DNA of 64,000 nt from Mesorhizobium sp. ORS 3359 (GCA_000824845.1 CCNC01000068.1:124001-188000), one strand, 5' to 3'; numbered from the stretch's first letter, positions 55,008 to 64,000 are shown. Numbers and translations: made by a program. Notes: generated from the letters alone by a model not told the origin.

Positions 55008-56651
55008 ATGATCGACGACGAGCCGGAAAGCGAACGCGTCTCCGCGCTGGCGCCGTTCCGCCACGGCATATTCCGCGCCGTCTGGGCGGCCAGCCTGGTG
55101 TCGAATTTCGGCGGCCTCATCCAGGGCGTGGGCGCCGCCTGGATGATGACCACGATCGCCACCTCGTCCTACCAGGTGGCGCTGGTCCAGGCCTCGACCA
55201 CCTTGCCGATCATGCTGTTCGCGCTGGTCGCCGGCGCCATCGCCGACAGCTTCAACCGCCGCAAGGTGATGCTGGTGGCGCAGACCTTCATGCTGGTCGT
55301 CTCGGCGCTGCTCACCTTGTTCACCTGGCAAGGCTGGATGACGCCCTGGACGCTGCTGGCCTTCACCTTCCTGATCGACAGCGGCACGGCGCTGAACAGC
55401 CCGTCATGGCAGGCCTCGGTCGGCGACATGGTGCCGCGCGCCAAGGTGCCGGCGGCGGTCGCGCTCAATTCGCTCGGCTTCAACATCACCCGCAGCGTCG
55501 GCCCGGCCATCGGCGGCGTCATCGTCGCCGCCGCGGGTGCCGCGGCCGCTTTCGCCGCCAACGCCGTCAGCTATATCGGCCTGATCGTCGTGCTCGCCCG
55601 CTGGAAGCCGGCGCTGCCCGAGCAGACCCTGCCGCGCGAGTCGCTCGGCGCGGCGATGGGTGCCGGCCTGCGCTATGTCGCGATGTCGCCCAACATCGCC
55701 AAGGTGCTGGCGCGCGGTTCGGCCTTCGGCTTCAGCGCCGGCGCGGTGCTCGCGCTTCTTCCGCTGGTGGCGCGCGACGTCGTCAAGGGCGATGCGCTGA
55801 CCTACGGCATCATGCTCGGCGCCTTCGGCATCGGCGCGGTCGGCGGCGCGCTGATCAGTGTGCGATTGCGGCAGCTGCTCTCCAGCGAGGTGATGGTGCG
55901 CATGGCGTTTGCCGGCTTCGCGCTCTGCGCCCTCAACGCCGCGGTCAGCCACAATGGCTGGCAGACATCAGCGGGCCTGCTCATCGGCGGCGCCTGCTGG
56001 GTGATCGCGCTCTCGCATTTCAACGTCACGGTGCAGATGTCGACGCCGCGATGGGTGGTCGGCCGCGTGCTGTCGATCTACCAGACGGCGACCTTCGGTG
56101 GCATCGCTCTGGGCAGCTGGATCTGGGGCGTCGTCGCCGACGCGCATGGCGCCGAAACCGCGCTGATCGCGGCGGCGGTCGCCATGCTTGCCGGCGCGGC
56201 CATCGGCTTTGTCTTGCCGTTGCCGAAGCAGACTGTCCTGAACCTCGATCCGCTCAACCGCTTCAAGGAGCCGACGCTGTCGCTCGACCTCAAGCCGCGC
56301 AGCGGCCCGATCGCCGTCATGATCGAGTACATCATCCGCGAGGACGACGTGCCGGAATTCCTGGCGACCATGGCCGAGCGCGGCCGCATCCGCCGTCGCG
56401 ACGGCGCCCGCAACTGGACGCTCGCGCGGGATCTCGAAAACCCGTCGGTGTGGATCGAGCACTACCACACGCCGACCTGGGTCGAGTATATCCGCCACAA
56501 CCGCCGCGCCACCCATGCCGATGCCGTGGTTGGCGAACGCCTCCGCGCGCTGCACAGCGGTGAGAACCCGCCGCGCGTGCGCCGCATGATCGAGCGCCCG
56601 ACCACCGCAGGCACGACGCTTGTCTCGCCCAAGGGCCCGATCGATCACTGA
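55008..56651 (+). CDS. MFS_3-family exporter with C-terminal ABM-like domain
   Basis: A 547-residue inner-membrane transporter of the MFS_3 (DUF894, EntS-like) family. Twelve membrane segments lie in about residues 25-410 (first: GIFRAVWAASLVSNFGGLIQ), with the loop motif IADSFNRRKVMLV. Residues ~440-530 form a soluble domain (MIEYIIREDDVPEFLATMAE, then WIEHYHTPTWVEYIRHNRR) that resembles the dimeric alpha/beta ABM or EthD-type fold, a known feature of this family. Probable small-molecule efflux; substrate unknown. Start chosen at ATG 55008 with a GAAGG site. Confidence 0.82.
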   Translation: MIDDEPESERVSALAPFRHGIFRAVWAASLVSNFGGLIQGVGAAWMMTTIATSSYQVALVQASTTLPIMLFALVAGAIADSFNRRKVMLVAQTFMLVVSALLTLFTWQGWMTPWTLLAFTFLIDSGTALNSPSWQASVGDMVPRAKVPAAVALNSLGFNITRSVGPAIGGVIVAAAGAAAAFAANAVSYIGLIVVLARWKPALPEQTLPRESLGAAMGAGLRYVAMSPNIAKVLARGSAFGFSAGAVLALLPLVARDVVKGDALTYGIMLGAFGIGAVGGALISVRLRQLLSSEVMVRMAFAGFALCALNAAVSHNGWQTSAGLLIGGACWVIALSHFNVTVQMSTPRWVVGRVLSIYQTATFGGIALGSWIWGVVADAHGAETALIAAAVAMLAGAAIGFVLPLPKQTVLNLDPLNRFKEPTLSLDLKPRSGPIAVMIEYIIREDDVPEFLATMAERGRIRRRDGARNWTLARDLENPSVWIEHYHTPTWVEYIRHNRRATHADAVVGERLRALHSGENPPRVRRMIERPTTAGTTLVSPKGPIDH

Positions 56652-56663
56652 TCTTCTGGCCGA

Positions 56664-58049
56664 TCAATGGCCGGTGATGCTGTCGGCAAGAGCGGCCAGC
56701 CTTGACGTGTGGCCGAGCCCCGCCGCCTCGCGCTGATCGGCGATGCGGTAGAGCTGGTACATCGAATGCACGCCCAACCAGCGGAACGGCTCCGGCTCCC
56801 AGGGCCGCACCTTGCGGTTAACCCAGGGCAGCCGCGTGAGTTCGGTATCCTGGCCGAGCACCAGATCGGTCAGCGTGCGCCCCGATAGATTTGAGCTCGA
56901 CACGCCGAGCCCGACATAGCCGCCGGCCCAGCCGATGCGCGTCGCCGGGTCGAGCCCCACCGTCGTGCACCAGTCGCGCGGCACGCCGAGCACGCCGCAC
57001 CAGGCGTGGTCGATGCGGCACCCCGCGGTCTGCGGCAACAGCGTGGTCAGGATCATGTGCAGCTGGTCGATCGTTGCCTGCTGCGTCTGGCCGTTGATGT
57101 CGGTGCGCGAGCCGTAGCGGTAGGGCACGCCGCGCCCGCCCATAGTGATACGGCCCTCGCGCGTGCGCTGGGCATAGCAATAGGCATGCGCGGCATTGCC
57201 GAGCAGCTCGTGCCCCTCCCAACCGATCTTGCGCCAAAGCTCTTCCGACAGCGGTTCGGTGACGATCTGCGCGCTGTTGAGCGCCAGCCAGGTCCGCCCT
57301 TCCCCCGGGATGCCAGCCGTGAACCCTTCCGTGGCGCGGATGATGGTTTCGGCCCGCACAGTGCCGCGGTCCGTGGCCACGATGCCCTTGGCAATGGCGG
57401 TGACCGTTGTCTTCTCATAGATGGAAACGCCGAGACGCTCGACCGCCGCTGCCAGCCCGCGCACCAGCTTGGCCGGCTGCACGCGCGCCTGGCCGCGGAT
57501 GACGAAGCCGCCCATGACATTGCGGATGTTGATGCGCGCCCGTGTCGCCTCGGCGTCAAGCAGTTCGATCCGCTCGGGATCGGCATCCCAGGAACGGGTC
57601 GTCTCGCATTCCTCGCGCACGCGCTCCAGCTGCGCCGGATTGGTGGCGACCGTCAGATTGTCGACACGGCGGATATCGGCATCGATGCCCTCTTCCGTCG
57701 CCACCCGGATCACCTCGTCGACGCAGCCGGCCATCGCCTGCTGCATGGCGGTGACGCCCTGGCGCGTCGAGGTTTTCAGATACTTCTCGCGCGACCAGCC
57801 GAAACCGCCCGACAGCCAGCCGCCATTGCGCCCCGAGGCGCCGAAGCCGGCGAACTCGCGCTCGACGAGCACGATGCGCAGCGATGGCTTCGCCTTCTTC
57901 AGATAGTAGGCCGTCCACAGCCCGGTATAGCCGGCGCCGACGATCGCGACATCCACCTCGATGTCGCCTGGCAAAGGCGAACGCGGCGCGGGGATAGCGC
58001 CCAGATCCGCATACCAGAACGAGATATCGCCGTTGCGCTTGACTTGCAT
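56664..58049 (-). CDS. FAD-dependent amine/amino-acid oxidoreductase (DAO family)
   Basis: A 461-residue flavoenzyme. The dinucleotide-binding motif is G38-A-G-Y-T-G43 (VDVAIVGAGYTGLWTAYYLK). It continues with GASGRNGGWLSGGF, and a C-terminal FAD element GWAGGYVGLGVSSSNLSG. The pattern is that of the OrdL/PuuB-like branch, which includes gamma-glutamylputrescine oxidase. It is convergent with the MFS gene. A polyamine-related role would fit the locus at 11-19 kb but is not shown by the sequence. Confidence 0.82.
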   Translation of the reverse strand: MQVKRNGDISFWYADLGAIPAPRSPLPGDIEVDVAIVGAGYTGLWTAYYLKKAKPSLRIVLVEREFAGFGASGRNGGWLSGGFGWSREKYLKTSTRQGVTAMQQAMAGCVDEVIRVATEEGIDADIRRVDNLTVATNPAQLERVREECETTRSWDADPERIELLDAEATRARINIRNVMGGFVIRGQARVQPAKLVRGLAAAVERLGVSIYEKTTVTAIAKGIVATDRGTVRAETIIRATEGFTAGIPGEGRTWLALNSAQIVTEPLSEELWRKIGWEGHELLGNAAHAYCYAQRTREGRITMGGRGVPYRYGSRTDINGQTQQATIDQLHMILTTLLPQTAGCRIDHAWCGVLGVPRDWCTTVGLDPATRIGWAGGYVGLGVSSSNLSGRTLTDLVLGQDTELTRLPWVNRKVRPWEPEPFRWLGVHSMYQLYRIADQREAAGLGHTSRLAALADSITGH

Positions 58050-58121
58050 GGGATGGCTTCCAGGAGTGACGTCTTAGAGACCGGTTCGAATTCGCTCCGG
58101 CGAGTCATATGGTGGTGGTTT

Positions 58122-58159
58122 CGAGAACCGGAGCGGAGCGGACATTCAGGTCCGTGAGC
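58122..58159. repeat. Second copy of the foldback-repeat core
   Basis: A 38-nt core related to 3920-3957. Both contain GAGAACCGGAGCGG at the left, a central 5-bp stem with a 6-nt loop, and GTGAGC at the right. Here the stem is CGGAC/GTCCG instead of CGTAC/GTACG, a compensatory change. The outer arms of the first copy are not preserved. Confidence 0.7.
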
Positions 58160-58161
58160 CT

Positions 58162-58209
58162 GCGCATGACCCCGAAAATCGAAATCGATTTTCGGAAAGG
58201 ATCATGCGC
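58162..58209. repeat. Rhizobial dispersed repeat (GCATGATC type)
   Basis: Ends GCGCATGAC (58162-58170) and GATCATGCGC (58200-58209) enclose a strong CCGAAAATCG-AAAT-CGATTTTCGG hairpin. It belongs to the same family as the repeat at 47322-47392 (GATC ATGC ends, TTTTCGG core). Confidence 0.75.
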
Positions 58210-58221
58210 CAAGCAAAATTG

Positions 58222-58264
58222 CTGCAGCGTCCTTTGCGCGTCAAGAGGACGCGCGGTGCTGCAG
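58222..58264. repeat. Rhizobial dispersed repeat (CTGCAGCGTCC type)
   Basis: CTGCAGCGTCCTTTGCGCG and its near-complement GGACGCGCGGTGCTGCAG form a hairpin. I recognise it as another widespread rhizobial intergenic repeat. With the two preceding elements it makes a composite repeat block occupying most of the 293-bp gap. Confidence 0.7.
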
Positions 58265-58342
58265 TAGCGCAGAAAACGCCATCAGAGGGCCGGCGGAGTG
58301 GATTTTCCAAACGGCCTCTTATTGGCCGGGCTGTCGTTCGGG

Positions 58343-60223
58343 TCAACCTTCGCCGGCCAGATCGCGCCGCGCCTTGTCGAGCTCCTCGGCATAGCGGCGC
58401 ATCAGATGGCTTTCGGTGAGCAGGCCAAGGACGATGCGCTCATCAAAATCCTCTACCACCGCCAGTTCTTCGGCGCCGGTGCGCTGGAACGTCTCGGCCG
58501 CGGTCTGGACATTCATCGAGGGCACCAGCACGGCGTCCTTGAACTGGGCCAGCGCGCTCACCGGCGTATCGCCGTCGGAACGATCGCTGTGCAGTTCCGG
58601 CACCAGCAGCATGCCGACATACTGGTCGGCCTGCTCGACGGCAATGACCCGCTGGGCGGAGCCGAGCGGGACCTCCTTGCGGAATTCGGAAAGCGTCGTC
58701 GAGGCGGGAATGGTGCGGACATCCTTGCGCATCATCGAGCCGACGGTGAGGCTGCGCATCCAGCCGACGTCATGAGCGCTGCGGATCGTCTCGCCGCGCA
58801 GATGGAAGCGCCAGGTCGAGAAGGAGTAGCCGAAGGTCTCGCGCACCAGGATCGCCGACATGATCGAGGCCGCCAGCACCACGCCGGTGAGCGTCAGGTC
58901 CCGGGTCGATTCCAGCGCCAGGAATGTCATGGTCAGCGGACCGCCGACGACGCCGACAGCAAGCGAGGTCATGCCGACGACGGCGGCGACCGCCGGATCG
59001 ACGCCCGCCGACGGCGCGGTCATCGCCATGACGCCCGCGAAGACCTTGCCGAGCAGCGCGCCCAGGAACAGCGAGGCGAAGAACAGGCCGCCGCGGAAGC
59101 CCGAGCCGAGCGAGATGGCGGAGGCCGCCAGCTTCATCACGAAGACGCTCGCCACCACCGGCAGCGCGTAATTCATGGCGAACTCGCGGTGCAACGCGCC
59201 ATGGCCGCTCGAAAGCACCTGCGGCGTGACCAGCCCGAGCAGGCCGACCAAGATGCCGCCGATGAACGGCCTGACCGACGCGTCGATCGACAACCGCACG
59301 AAGACGCGCTCGACGATGCTGACCAGATGCATGATGGCGATCGAAGCCGCGCCGCCAAGCAGGCCCAGCAACAGGAACGGCACATACTCGCTCGCGGTCA
59401 AATTCGGCAAACCTGACAGTTCCAGCGGAAACGGCACGCCGCCGAACATTTCCGCCGTCAGCGAGGCCGAGATCGCCGCCGTCATCACAGGCGCCACATT
59501 GGCGACGGAGTAGATGCCGATGACCAGCTCGAAACCATAGAAGGCGCCGGTCAGCGGCGCATCGAAAGCGGCGGCGATGGCGCCGGCCGCGCCGCAGCCG
59601 ACCAGGATGCGCACATCGTTGCGGCGCAGCCGGAAGGCGCGGGCAAGCCTGGAAGCTATACCGGAGCCGATCTGCGTGTAGCCGGCTTCCAGTCCAACCG
59701 AGGCGCCGAAGCCGGAGGAAATCATCGTCTGCGCCACGATGATGAAAGTGTCGGTGAGCGACATGCGCCCGCCATAGAGCGCGTTCGCCTCGATCGGGTC
59801 GACCGGCGTGCGGAACTTGCGCTTTCTGAGCCAAATAACGGAAAGCCCGAGCAGCAGGCCGCCGATCGCCGGGAACATCGCCTGCACCGGATCGGCGAGC
59901 GAGAACATCGCCGAAAGCCGGCCGCCCGGCTGCACGTCGAACAGCAGATAGTGCATGCCTTGCACCAGCGCGCTCATGCCGGTGACCAGCGCGCCCGCGA
60001 TGGCGCCGACCATGCCGGCCATCAGCACGATGACGATGCCGCGCGCCTCGAGCACGGGGATCGAGCTGATCAGCACCGCGCGAAGCCGGCGGGCGTAGAC
60101 TTGTGGGTCGTTTCTGGCAGGCAACGGAACCGCTCGCCGGTATGCGGAAGAAAACAGCTGCCGTGGGTGATACGCGCGTCGGCTTTGCGTGGCAATCGCA
60201 ATGCCGACCGCATGTGGCGCCAA
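58343..60223 (-). CDS. ClC-family chloride channel/antiporter with CBS domains
   Basis: An inner-membrane ClC protein of up to 626 residues. About 11 membrane helices are followed by a C-terminal CBS pair (MRKDVRTIPASTTLSEFRKE; then TPVSALAQFKDAVLVPSMNV). The gating Glu is E179 in SVGLEAGYTQIGSGIASRL, corresponding to the GREGP motif, and FRGGLFFASLFLGALLG matches the GxFxP region. The motifs deviate from canonical GSGIP/GREGP. The true start is unclear: no in-frame ATG exists upstream of the first helix, and candidates are TTG 60223, TTG 60124 and GTG 60076. Confidence 0.85.
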   Translation of the reverse strand: MAPHAVGIAIATQSRRAYHPRQLFSSAYRRAVPLPARNDPQVYARRLRAVLISSIPVLEARGIVIVLMAGMVGAIAGALVTGMSALVQGMHYLLFDVQPGGRLSAMFSLADPVQAMFPAIGGLLLGLSVIWLRKRKFRTPVDPIEANALYGGRMSLTDTFIIVAQTMISSGFGASVGLEAGYTQIGSGIASRLARAFRLRRNDVRILVGCGAAGAIAAAFDAPLTGAFYGFELVIGIYSVANVAPVMTAAISASLTAEMFGGVPFPLELSGLPNLTASEYVPFLLLGLLGGAASIAIMHLVSIVERVFVRLSIDASVRPFIGGILVGLLGLVTPQVLSSGHGALHREFAMNYALPVVASVFVMKLAASAISLGSGFRGGLFFASLFLGALLGKVFAGVMAMTAPSAGVDPAVAAVVGMTSLAVGVVGGPLTMTFLALESTRDLTLTGVVLAASIMSAILVRETFGYSFSTWRFHLRGETIRSAHDVGWMRSLTVGSMMRKDVRTIPASTTLSEFRKEVPLGSAQRVIAVEQADQYVGMLLVPELHSDRSDGDTPVSALAQFKDAVLVPSMNVQTAAETFQRTGAEELAVVEDFDERIVLGLLTESHLMRRYAEELDKARRDLAGEG

Positions 60224-60367
60224 TTTGGCGTTGCGCGAATTAGCGTTAAGAAGGCTTCCGCCGCGACAAAGACGATAGATTTAATCAGCTGCCGGGATGG
60301 TCAGCGGGCCGCAGTCGTCCTGCGCGACGAAGATCGCCAGCAGCTCGGCCGGGAGGGCCGGCCGCTT

Positions 60368-60667
60368 TCAAGTCGGCGCACCGCCGTCTGTCTCGTAAAG
60401 TGTGAGCTTGCGATCACCGATGCCGAGTTCCGCCCAGCTCGCGCGCCATTCGGCGATATGCGCCGATTTGAAATGCGCTTCGAGCGCGGCGCGGTCGCTC
60501 CAGGCTTCGGAAACATGGATGAGCCCGGCATCCAGCACGTCCTGCGCGTAGGAATAGTGGAGGCAGCCCGGCTCGGCGCGGCTTGCCAGGATCATGCGCT
60601 GCATCGCAGGCCTTGCCCGTTCGAGCCCGTCGGCTTGCAGCCGGATCGTGCCGGTGACCAGAAGCAT
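60368..60667 (-). CDS. ABM-fold monooxygenase (YgiN-like)
   Basis: A 99-residue antibiotic-biosynthesis-monooxygenase-fold protein. Motifs: GTIRLQADGLERARPAMQRM, EPGCLHYSYAQD, and HVSEAWSDRAALEAHFKSAH with the conserved His and Trp. Such dimers often oxidise quinols or small aromatics without cofactors. It is the last gene of the cargo block, divergent from flhA. A longer in-frame ORF up to 61090 overlaps flhA and is rejected. Confidence 0.82.
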   Translation of the reverse strand: MLLVTGTIRLQADGLERARPAMQRMILASRAEPGCLHYSYAQDVLDAGLIHVSEAWSDRAALEAHFKSAHIAEWRASWAELGIGDRKLTLYETDGGAPT

Positions 60668-60720
60668 TTGCCATCCTTTCGCAAGACCGTTGCACGGTCC
60701 CGTAGCCACTCTCCCACCTT

Positions 60721-60744
60721 CGCGCAAGCTTGGAGGGTTACGGT
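60721..60744 (+). promoter_or_regulatory. Flagellar promoter motif upstream of flhA
   Basis: CGCGCAAG (60721-60728), 10 nt, TACGGT (60739-60744), ending 44 nt before the flhA ATG. The resumption of flagellar genes after the cargo block is thus marked by its own copy of the motif. Confidence 0.5.
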
Positions 60745-60788
60745 CAAGGGCCTGACCTGTGCGTGGCGGGTCTTGATTTGGGGACGAC

Positions 60789-62876
60789 ATGGCGATCAGC
60801 GAAACACTCCCGTCCGGCCTGGTGGCGAAGAACGGCCGCGACGTGTTCTTCGCGCTCGGCATCGTCGTCATCCTGGCGGTGCTGTTCCTGCCGATCCCGG
60901 CCTTCCTCATCGATATCGGGCTTGCCTTTTCGATCGCACTTTCGGTGCTGATCCTGATGGTGGCGCTGTGGATCCAGCGGCCGCTCGACTTCTCGTCCTT
61001 CCCGACCGTGCTGCTGATCGCCACCATGCTCAGGCTGTCGCTCAACATCGCCACCACGCGCATGATCCTGTCGCATGGCAATGAGGGCACGCATGCCGCC
61101 GGCTATGTGATCTCGGGCTTCTCGAAGCTGGTGATGTCGAGCGACTTCGTCATCGGCCTCATCGTCTTCATGATCCTGATCGTGGTGAACTTCATCGTCA
61201 TAACCAAGGGCGCCACCCGTATCGCCGAAGTCGGTGCGCGCTTTACCCTCGACGCCATCCCCGGCAAGCAGATGTCGATCGACGCCGACCTTTCCGCCGG
61301 CATGATCGACGAGAAGACGGCGCAGCTGCGCCGCCGCGAGCTGGAGGAGGAATCCTCCTTCTTCGGCTCGATGGACGGTGCGTCCAAATTCGTCCGCGGC
61401 GACGCCATCGCGGGCCTGATCATCACCGCCATCAACATCGTCGGCGGCATCGCCATCGGCTATCTGCGCCACGGCATGGGCCTCGGCCAGGCAGCCGACG
61501 TCTTCATCAAACTGTCGGTCGGCGACGGTCTCGTCACCCAGATCCCGGCCCTCATCGTTTCGCTCGCCGCCGGCATGCTCGTCTCGAAGGGCGGCACGCG
61601 CGGCTCGGCCAACCAGGCGGTGTTCGGCCAGCTCGGCGCGCATCCGCGCGCGCTCTATGTCGCGGCCTCGCTGCTGGTCATCCTTGGCCTGATGCCCGGC
61701 CTGCCGCTGTTCCCCTTCTTCGCGCTCGCCGGCGGCATGGCCGGCCTTGGCTATATCATCCCGCTGCGCCACAACCGCGCGCTTGCCGCCGCCGAAGCCT
61801 TGAAGACGCAGGAGAAGGCGAACAAGGTCGAGGAGGAGAAGAACTCGGTCAAGGCGTCGCTGGTCACCGCCGAGATCGAGCTCCTGATCGGCAAGCAGCT
61901 TTCGACGAGGCTGATGGTGGCGCATCAGGAACTGGTGTTCCGGATGTCGAAGATGCGCAAGAAATTCGCCCAGCAATATGGCTTCGTCGTGCCGGAAGTG
62001 CGCGTCGCCGACGACTTCGCCATCCCGCCGAAGAGCTACCAGATCAAGGTGCATGGCACGGTGGTCGCCGAATACCAGATGCGGGTCGGCGAGATCATGG
62101 TGCTGCTTGGCACGCGCGGCGTGCCGGACATCCCCGGCGAGGAGATCCGCGAGCCGGCCTTCGGCATGCGCGCCTATTCGGTGCTCGAAACCTTCGCCGA
62201 GGATCTGAAGCGCGAGAACTTCACCTTCGCCGACAACATGTCGGTGCTGCTCACGCATCTCTCCGAGGTGATCCGCAACAACCTGCCGCAGCTTCTCTCC
62301 TACAAGGACATGAAGGCGCTGCTGGAGCGGCTCGACCCCGAATACCGCAAGCTCGCCGACGAGATCTGCACCTCGCACATCTCCTACCCCGGCCTGCAGG
62401 CGGTGCTGAAGCTGCTGCTCGCCGAGCGCGTCTCGATCCGCAACCTGCACCTGATCATCGAGGCCATCGCCGAGATCGCGCCGCATGTGCGCCGCACCGA
62501 GCAGATCGTCGAGCATGTGCGCATCCGCATGGCGCAGCAGATCTGCGGCGATCTCTCCGAGGGCGGCACGCTCAAGGTGCTGCGCCTCGGCAACCGCTGG
62601 GACCTCGCCTTCCACCAGAGCCTCAAGCGCGACGCCAAGGGCGAGGTGCGCGAGTTCGACATCGACCCGCGCCAGCTCGAGGAGTTCGGCCAGGATGCGA
62701 CCAAGGCGATCCGCAAGCATCTCGAGGCCGGCGAGCGCTTCGTGCTCGTCACCGCGCCCGACGCGCGGCCCTATGTGCGCATGATCATCGAGCGGCTGTT
62801 CACGACGCTTCCCGTGCTCAGCCATGTCGAGATCGCCAAGGGCGTCGAGATCAAGGTGCTCGGAACGATCTCGTGA
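60789..62876 (+). CDS. flhA: Flagellar export apparatus protein FlhA
   Basis: A 695-residue export gate protein. Eight membrane segments in the first ~340 residues ([20 protein letters not shown]...) include the FHIPEP signature equivalent [20 protein letters not shown]. The cytoplasmic C-terminal domain (residues ~360-695) docks chaperone-substrate complexes. It is coupled to fliR by a 4-bp overlap. Confidence 0.96.
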   Translation: MAISETLPSGLVAKNGRDVFFALGIVVILAVLFLPIPAFLIDIGLAFSIALSVLILMVALWIQRPLDFSSFPTVLLIATMLRLSLNIATTRMILSHGNEGTHAAGYVISGFSKLVMSSDFVIGLIVFMILIVVNFIVITKGATRIAEVGARFTLDAIPGKQMSIDADLSAGMIDEKTAQLRRRELEEESSFFGSMDGASKFVRGDAIAGLIITAINIVGGIAIGYLRHGMGLGQAADVFIKLSVGDGLVTQIPALIVSLAAGMLVSKGGTRGSANQAVFGQLGAHPRALYVAASLLVILGLMPGLPLFPFFALAGGMAGLGYIIPLRHNRALAAAEALKTQEKANKVEEEKNSVKASLVTAEIELLIGKQLSTRLMVAHQELVFRMSKMRKKFAQQYGFVVPEVRVADDFAIPPKSYQIKVHGTVVAEYQMRVGEIMVLLGTRGVPDIPGEEIREPAFGMRAYSVLETFAEDLKRENFTFADNMSVLLTHLSEVIRNNLPQLLSYKDMKALLERLDPEYRKLADEICTSHISYPGLQAVLKLLLAERVSIRNLHLIIEAIAEIAPHVRRTEQIVEHVRIRMAQQICGDLSEGGTLKVLRLGNRWDLAFHQSLKRDAKGEVREFDIDPRQLEEFGQDATKAIRKHLEAGERFVLVTAPDARPYVRMIIERLFTTLPVLSHVEIAKGVEIKVLGTIS

Positions 62877-63625
62877 ACGCGCTCTCGCAAGGCGTCGTCA
62901 TCGCCGCCTTCCTCGCCTTCTGCCGCATCGGCGCCTGCTTCATGCTGATGCCTGGCCTGTCCAGCGCGCGCGTGCCGCTTCAGATCAGGCTGTTCGTCTC
63001 GGTCGCCGCGACCGGCGGCCTGCTCGCCTTCCTGTGGGACCGCATCTACCCCTTCGTCGATCCGCGTCCGCAGGTGCTCGCGCCGATGATCGTCTCCGAG
63101 TTGCTGGTCGGCGGGCTGATCGGCGCCATGACCAGGCTCTATATGGAAGCGCTGCGTTTCATGGGCTCGGCCATCGCCACGCTGATCGGCTATGGCGGCT
63201 CGGGGGGGCCTGCGATCGAGGAGCCGGAGCCGCAGGCAGCCCTTGCCGCCATCATCTCGTTCTCGGCGCTGCTTCTGCTCTTCGTCTTCGACTTCGACCA
63301 CGAGATCGTCAAGGCGCTTGTCGCCTCCTACCAGGTCGCGCCGGTCAACGTGTTTTTCAACCCGCAGGCAGCACTCGTCGACGTCACCGACACCGTGTCG
63401 GACGCCTTCTTCCTGGTCCTTCGGCTCGGCAGCCCGTTTGTCGCCTATGCCATCCTGGTCAACCTGACGATCGGCTTCGTCAACAAGCTGACGCCGCAGA
63501 TCCCGGTCTATTTCATCTCGCTGCCCTTCGTCATCGCCGGCGGCATGATCATCTTCTATTTCGCTGTCGGCACGCTGCTGTCGCTGTTTGTCGACGGCTT
63601 CGTCGACCTCACGCTGGCGAGATAG
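62873..63625 (+). CDS. fliR: Flagellar export gate protein FliR
   Basis: A 250-residue inner-membrane gate protein with about six hydrophobic segments, starting [40 protein letters not shown] near the C-terminus is typical. The GTG start at 62873 overlaps the flhA stop. It completes the FliP-FliQ-FliR gate encoded in this window. Confidence 0.93.
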   Translation: MNALSQGVVIAAFLAFCRIGACFMLMPGLSSARVPLQIRLFVSVAATGGLLAFLWDRIYPFVDPRPQVLAPMIVSELLVGGLIGAMTRLYMEALRFMGSAIATLIGYGGSGGPAIEEPEPQAALAAIISFSALLLLFVFDFDHEIVKALVASYQVAPVNVFFNPQAALVDVTDTVSDAFFLVLRLGSPFVAYAILVNLTIGFVNKLTPQIPVYFISLPFVIAGGMIIFYFAVGTLLSLFVDGFVDLTLAR

Positions 63626-63627
63626 CC

Positions 63628-64000
63628 ATGACGACGCGCAAAGACCGCCTGAAGAAACTGGTCAAGGTGCAGGAGCAGTTGAAGGCGCTGCACGAGACCC
63701 GCCATGCCGGCTTCCTCGCCGCCGCCGTCAAGGCCGAAGCCGAGGTCAAGGAACTGATCGAGCATTTCGACACCGACAAATCGCTGGCTGGCCTCTTTCC
63801 CGCGCTCTACCACAAGCGCATCACCGACGCGCTCGGCCGCCAGAAACAGAACCTGGAAGATGCCAGGCAGGAGGCCGCGCTGATCGCCACCGCGACGGCG
63901 CGCACTAACATGGTCGAGCGCGCCTACAAGGACGTGCGCCGCCGCGACGAACGCGAGCGCTCCGACCGCGAGCGGCTCGACCTTATCACGCAAAAGCGGG
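63628..64000 (+). CDS. Coiled-coil protein downstream of fliR, FliJ-like (truncated)
   Basis: The first 124 codons of a gene cut by the right edge. The sequence is Lys/Glu/Ala/Arg-rich and mostly helical (RLKKLVKVQEQLKALHETRH ... LEDARQEAALIATATARTNM), typical of a two-helix coiled coil. Size, helical design and place in a flagellar operon fit FliJ, the export chaperone escort, but this is inference, and an accessory flagellar protein is possible. It starts 2 nt after fliR. Confidence 0.6.
   Translation, partial: MTTRKDRLKKLVKVQEQLKALHETRHAGFLAAAVKAEAEVKELIEHFDTDKSLAGLFPALYHKRITDALGRQKQNLEDARQEAALIATATARTNMVERAYKDVRRRDERERSDRERLDLITQKR

Noticed and set aside
60668..61090. N-terminal extension of the ABM-type protein into flhA
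   Set aside because: The extension overlaps the flhA start on the opposite strand and has no similarity to the family; the ATG at 60667 gives the normal 99 residues.
60744..62825. 693-residue open frame on the minus strand
   Set aside because: It lies antisense to flhA and has the His/Asp/Arg-rich composition of a G+C-biased shadow frame. No domain is recognisable.
1..64000. CRISPR array, tRNA/rRNA genes, insertion sequences, prophage
   Set aside because: No regularly spaced repeats, cloverleaf or transposase/integrase reading frames were seen on either strand. This is a reading by eye; a covariance-model scan would be decisive for RNAs.

Overview
The window (about 62-65% G+C) looks like a chromosomal segment from an alphaproteobacterium of the order Rhizobiales, most likely Mesorhizobium or a close relative. 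The main reasons are the visN/visR/rem regulators, motC and motE, the paired FlaF/FlbT regulators, the rhizobial flagellar gene order, and several dispersed intergenic repeats of rhizobial type. No IS element, tRNA, rRNA or CRISPR array was seen.

Positions 1-19200 are a metabolic flank. A circularly permuted ATP-grasp protein (cut by the window edge) and a large transglutaminase-like/DUF2126 protein form an amidoligase-type pair. A glutaryl-CoA dehydrogenase faces a divergent LysR regulator. tex follows, with a small ParD-like ORF wedged between lysR and tex inside a 28-bp direct repeat. Next is a polyamine-type locus: an amidohydrolase and a complete spermidine/putrescine-type ABC transporter, then two NylB/class-C-like serine hydrolases, all on the minus strand. 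A TetR regulator and an acetylpolyamine-amidohydrolase-like deacetylase diverge from it.

Positions 19600-52830 and 60789-64000 carry a near-complete flagellar regulon. It comprises visN-visR; motA-fliM-fliN-fliG-flhB plus an unknown gene (minus strand); a DUF1217 protein-flgF-fliI plus an unknown membrane protein; flgB-flgC-fliE-flgG-flgA-flgI-motE-flgH-fliL-fliP; two flagellins; fliF-fliH-like-motB-motC-fliK-lytic transglycosylase; rem; flgE-flgK-flgL-flaF-flbT-flgD-fliQ; and flhA-fliR-fliJ-like. Chemotaxis genes are not in the window. Between fliQ and flhA lies a non-flagellar cargo block (52830-60780): asparagine synthase, an MFS_3 exporter, a FAD oxidoreductase, a ClC channel with CBS domains, and a small ABM-fold monooxygenase.

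The strongest non-gene signal is a shared promoter-like motif, CGCRCAAR or CACACAAG, then 10 nt, then a TA-starting hexamer. It sits upstream of seven flagellar transcription units (motA, DUF1217/flgF, flgB, flagellin 1, fliF, flgE, flhA), in six of them only 26-45 nt before the start codon. It was not seen at visN or rem. Some copies have a second half-site exactly 11 bp upstream, as expected for an OmpR-type activator such as Rem. The second flagellin lacks a good copy but has a perfect CtrA-type box. Other notable signals are a 140-bp foldback repeat with a compensatory base change in its second copy, the 28-bp repeat around the ParD-like ORF, a hairpin in the first flagellin leader (possible FlbT target), and an N-terminal insertion in FlgI.
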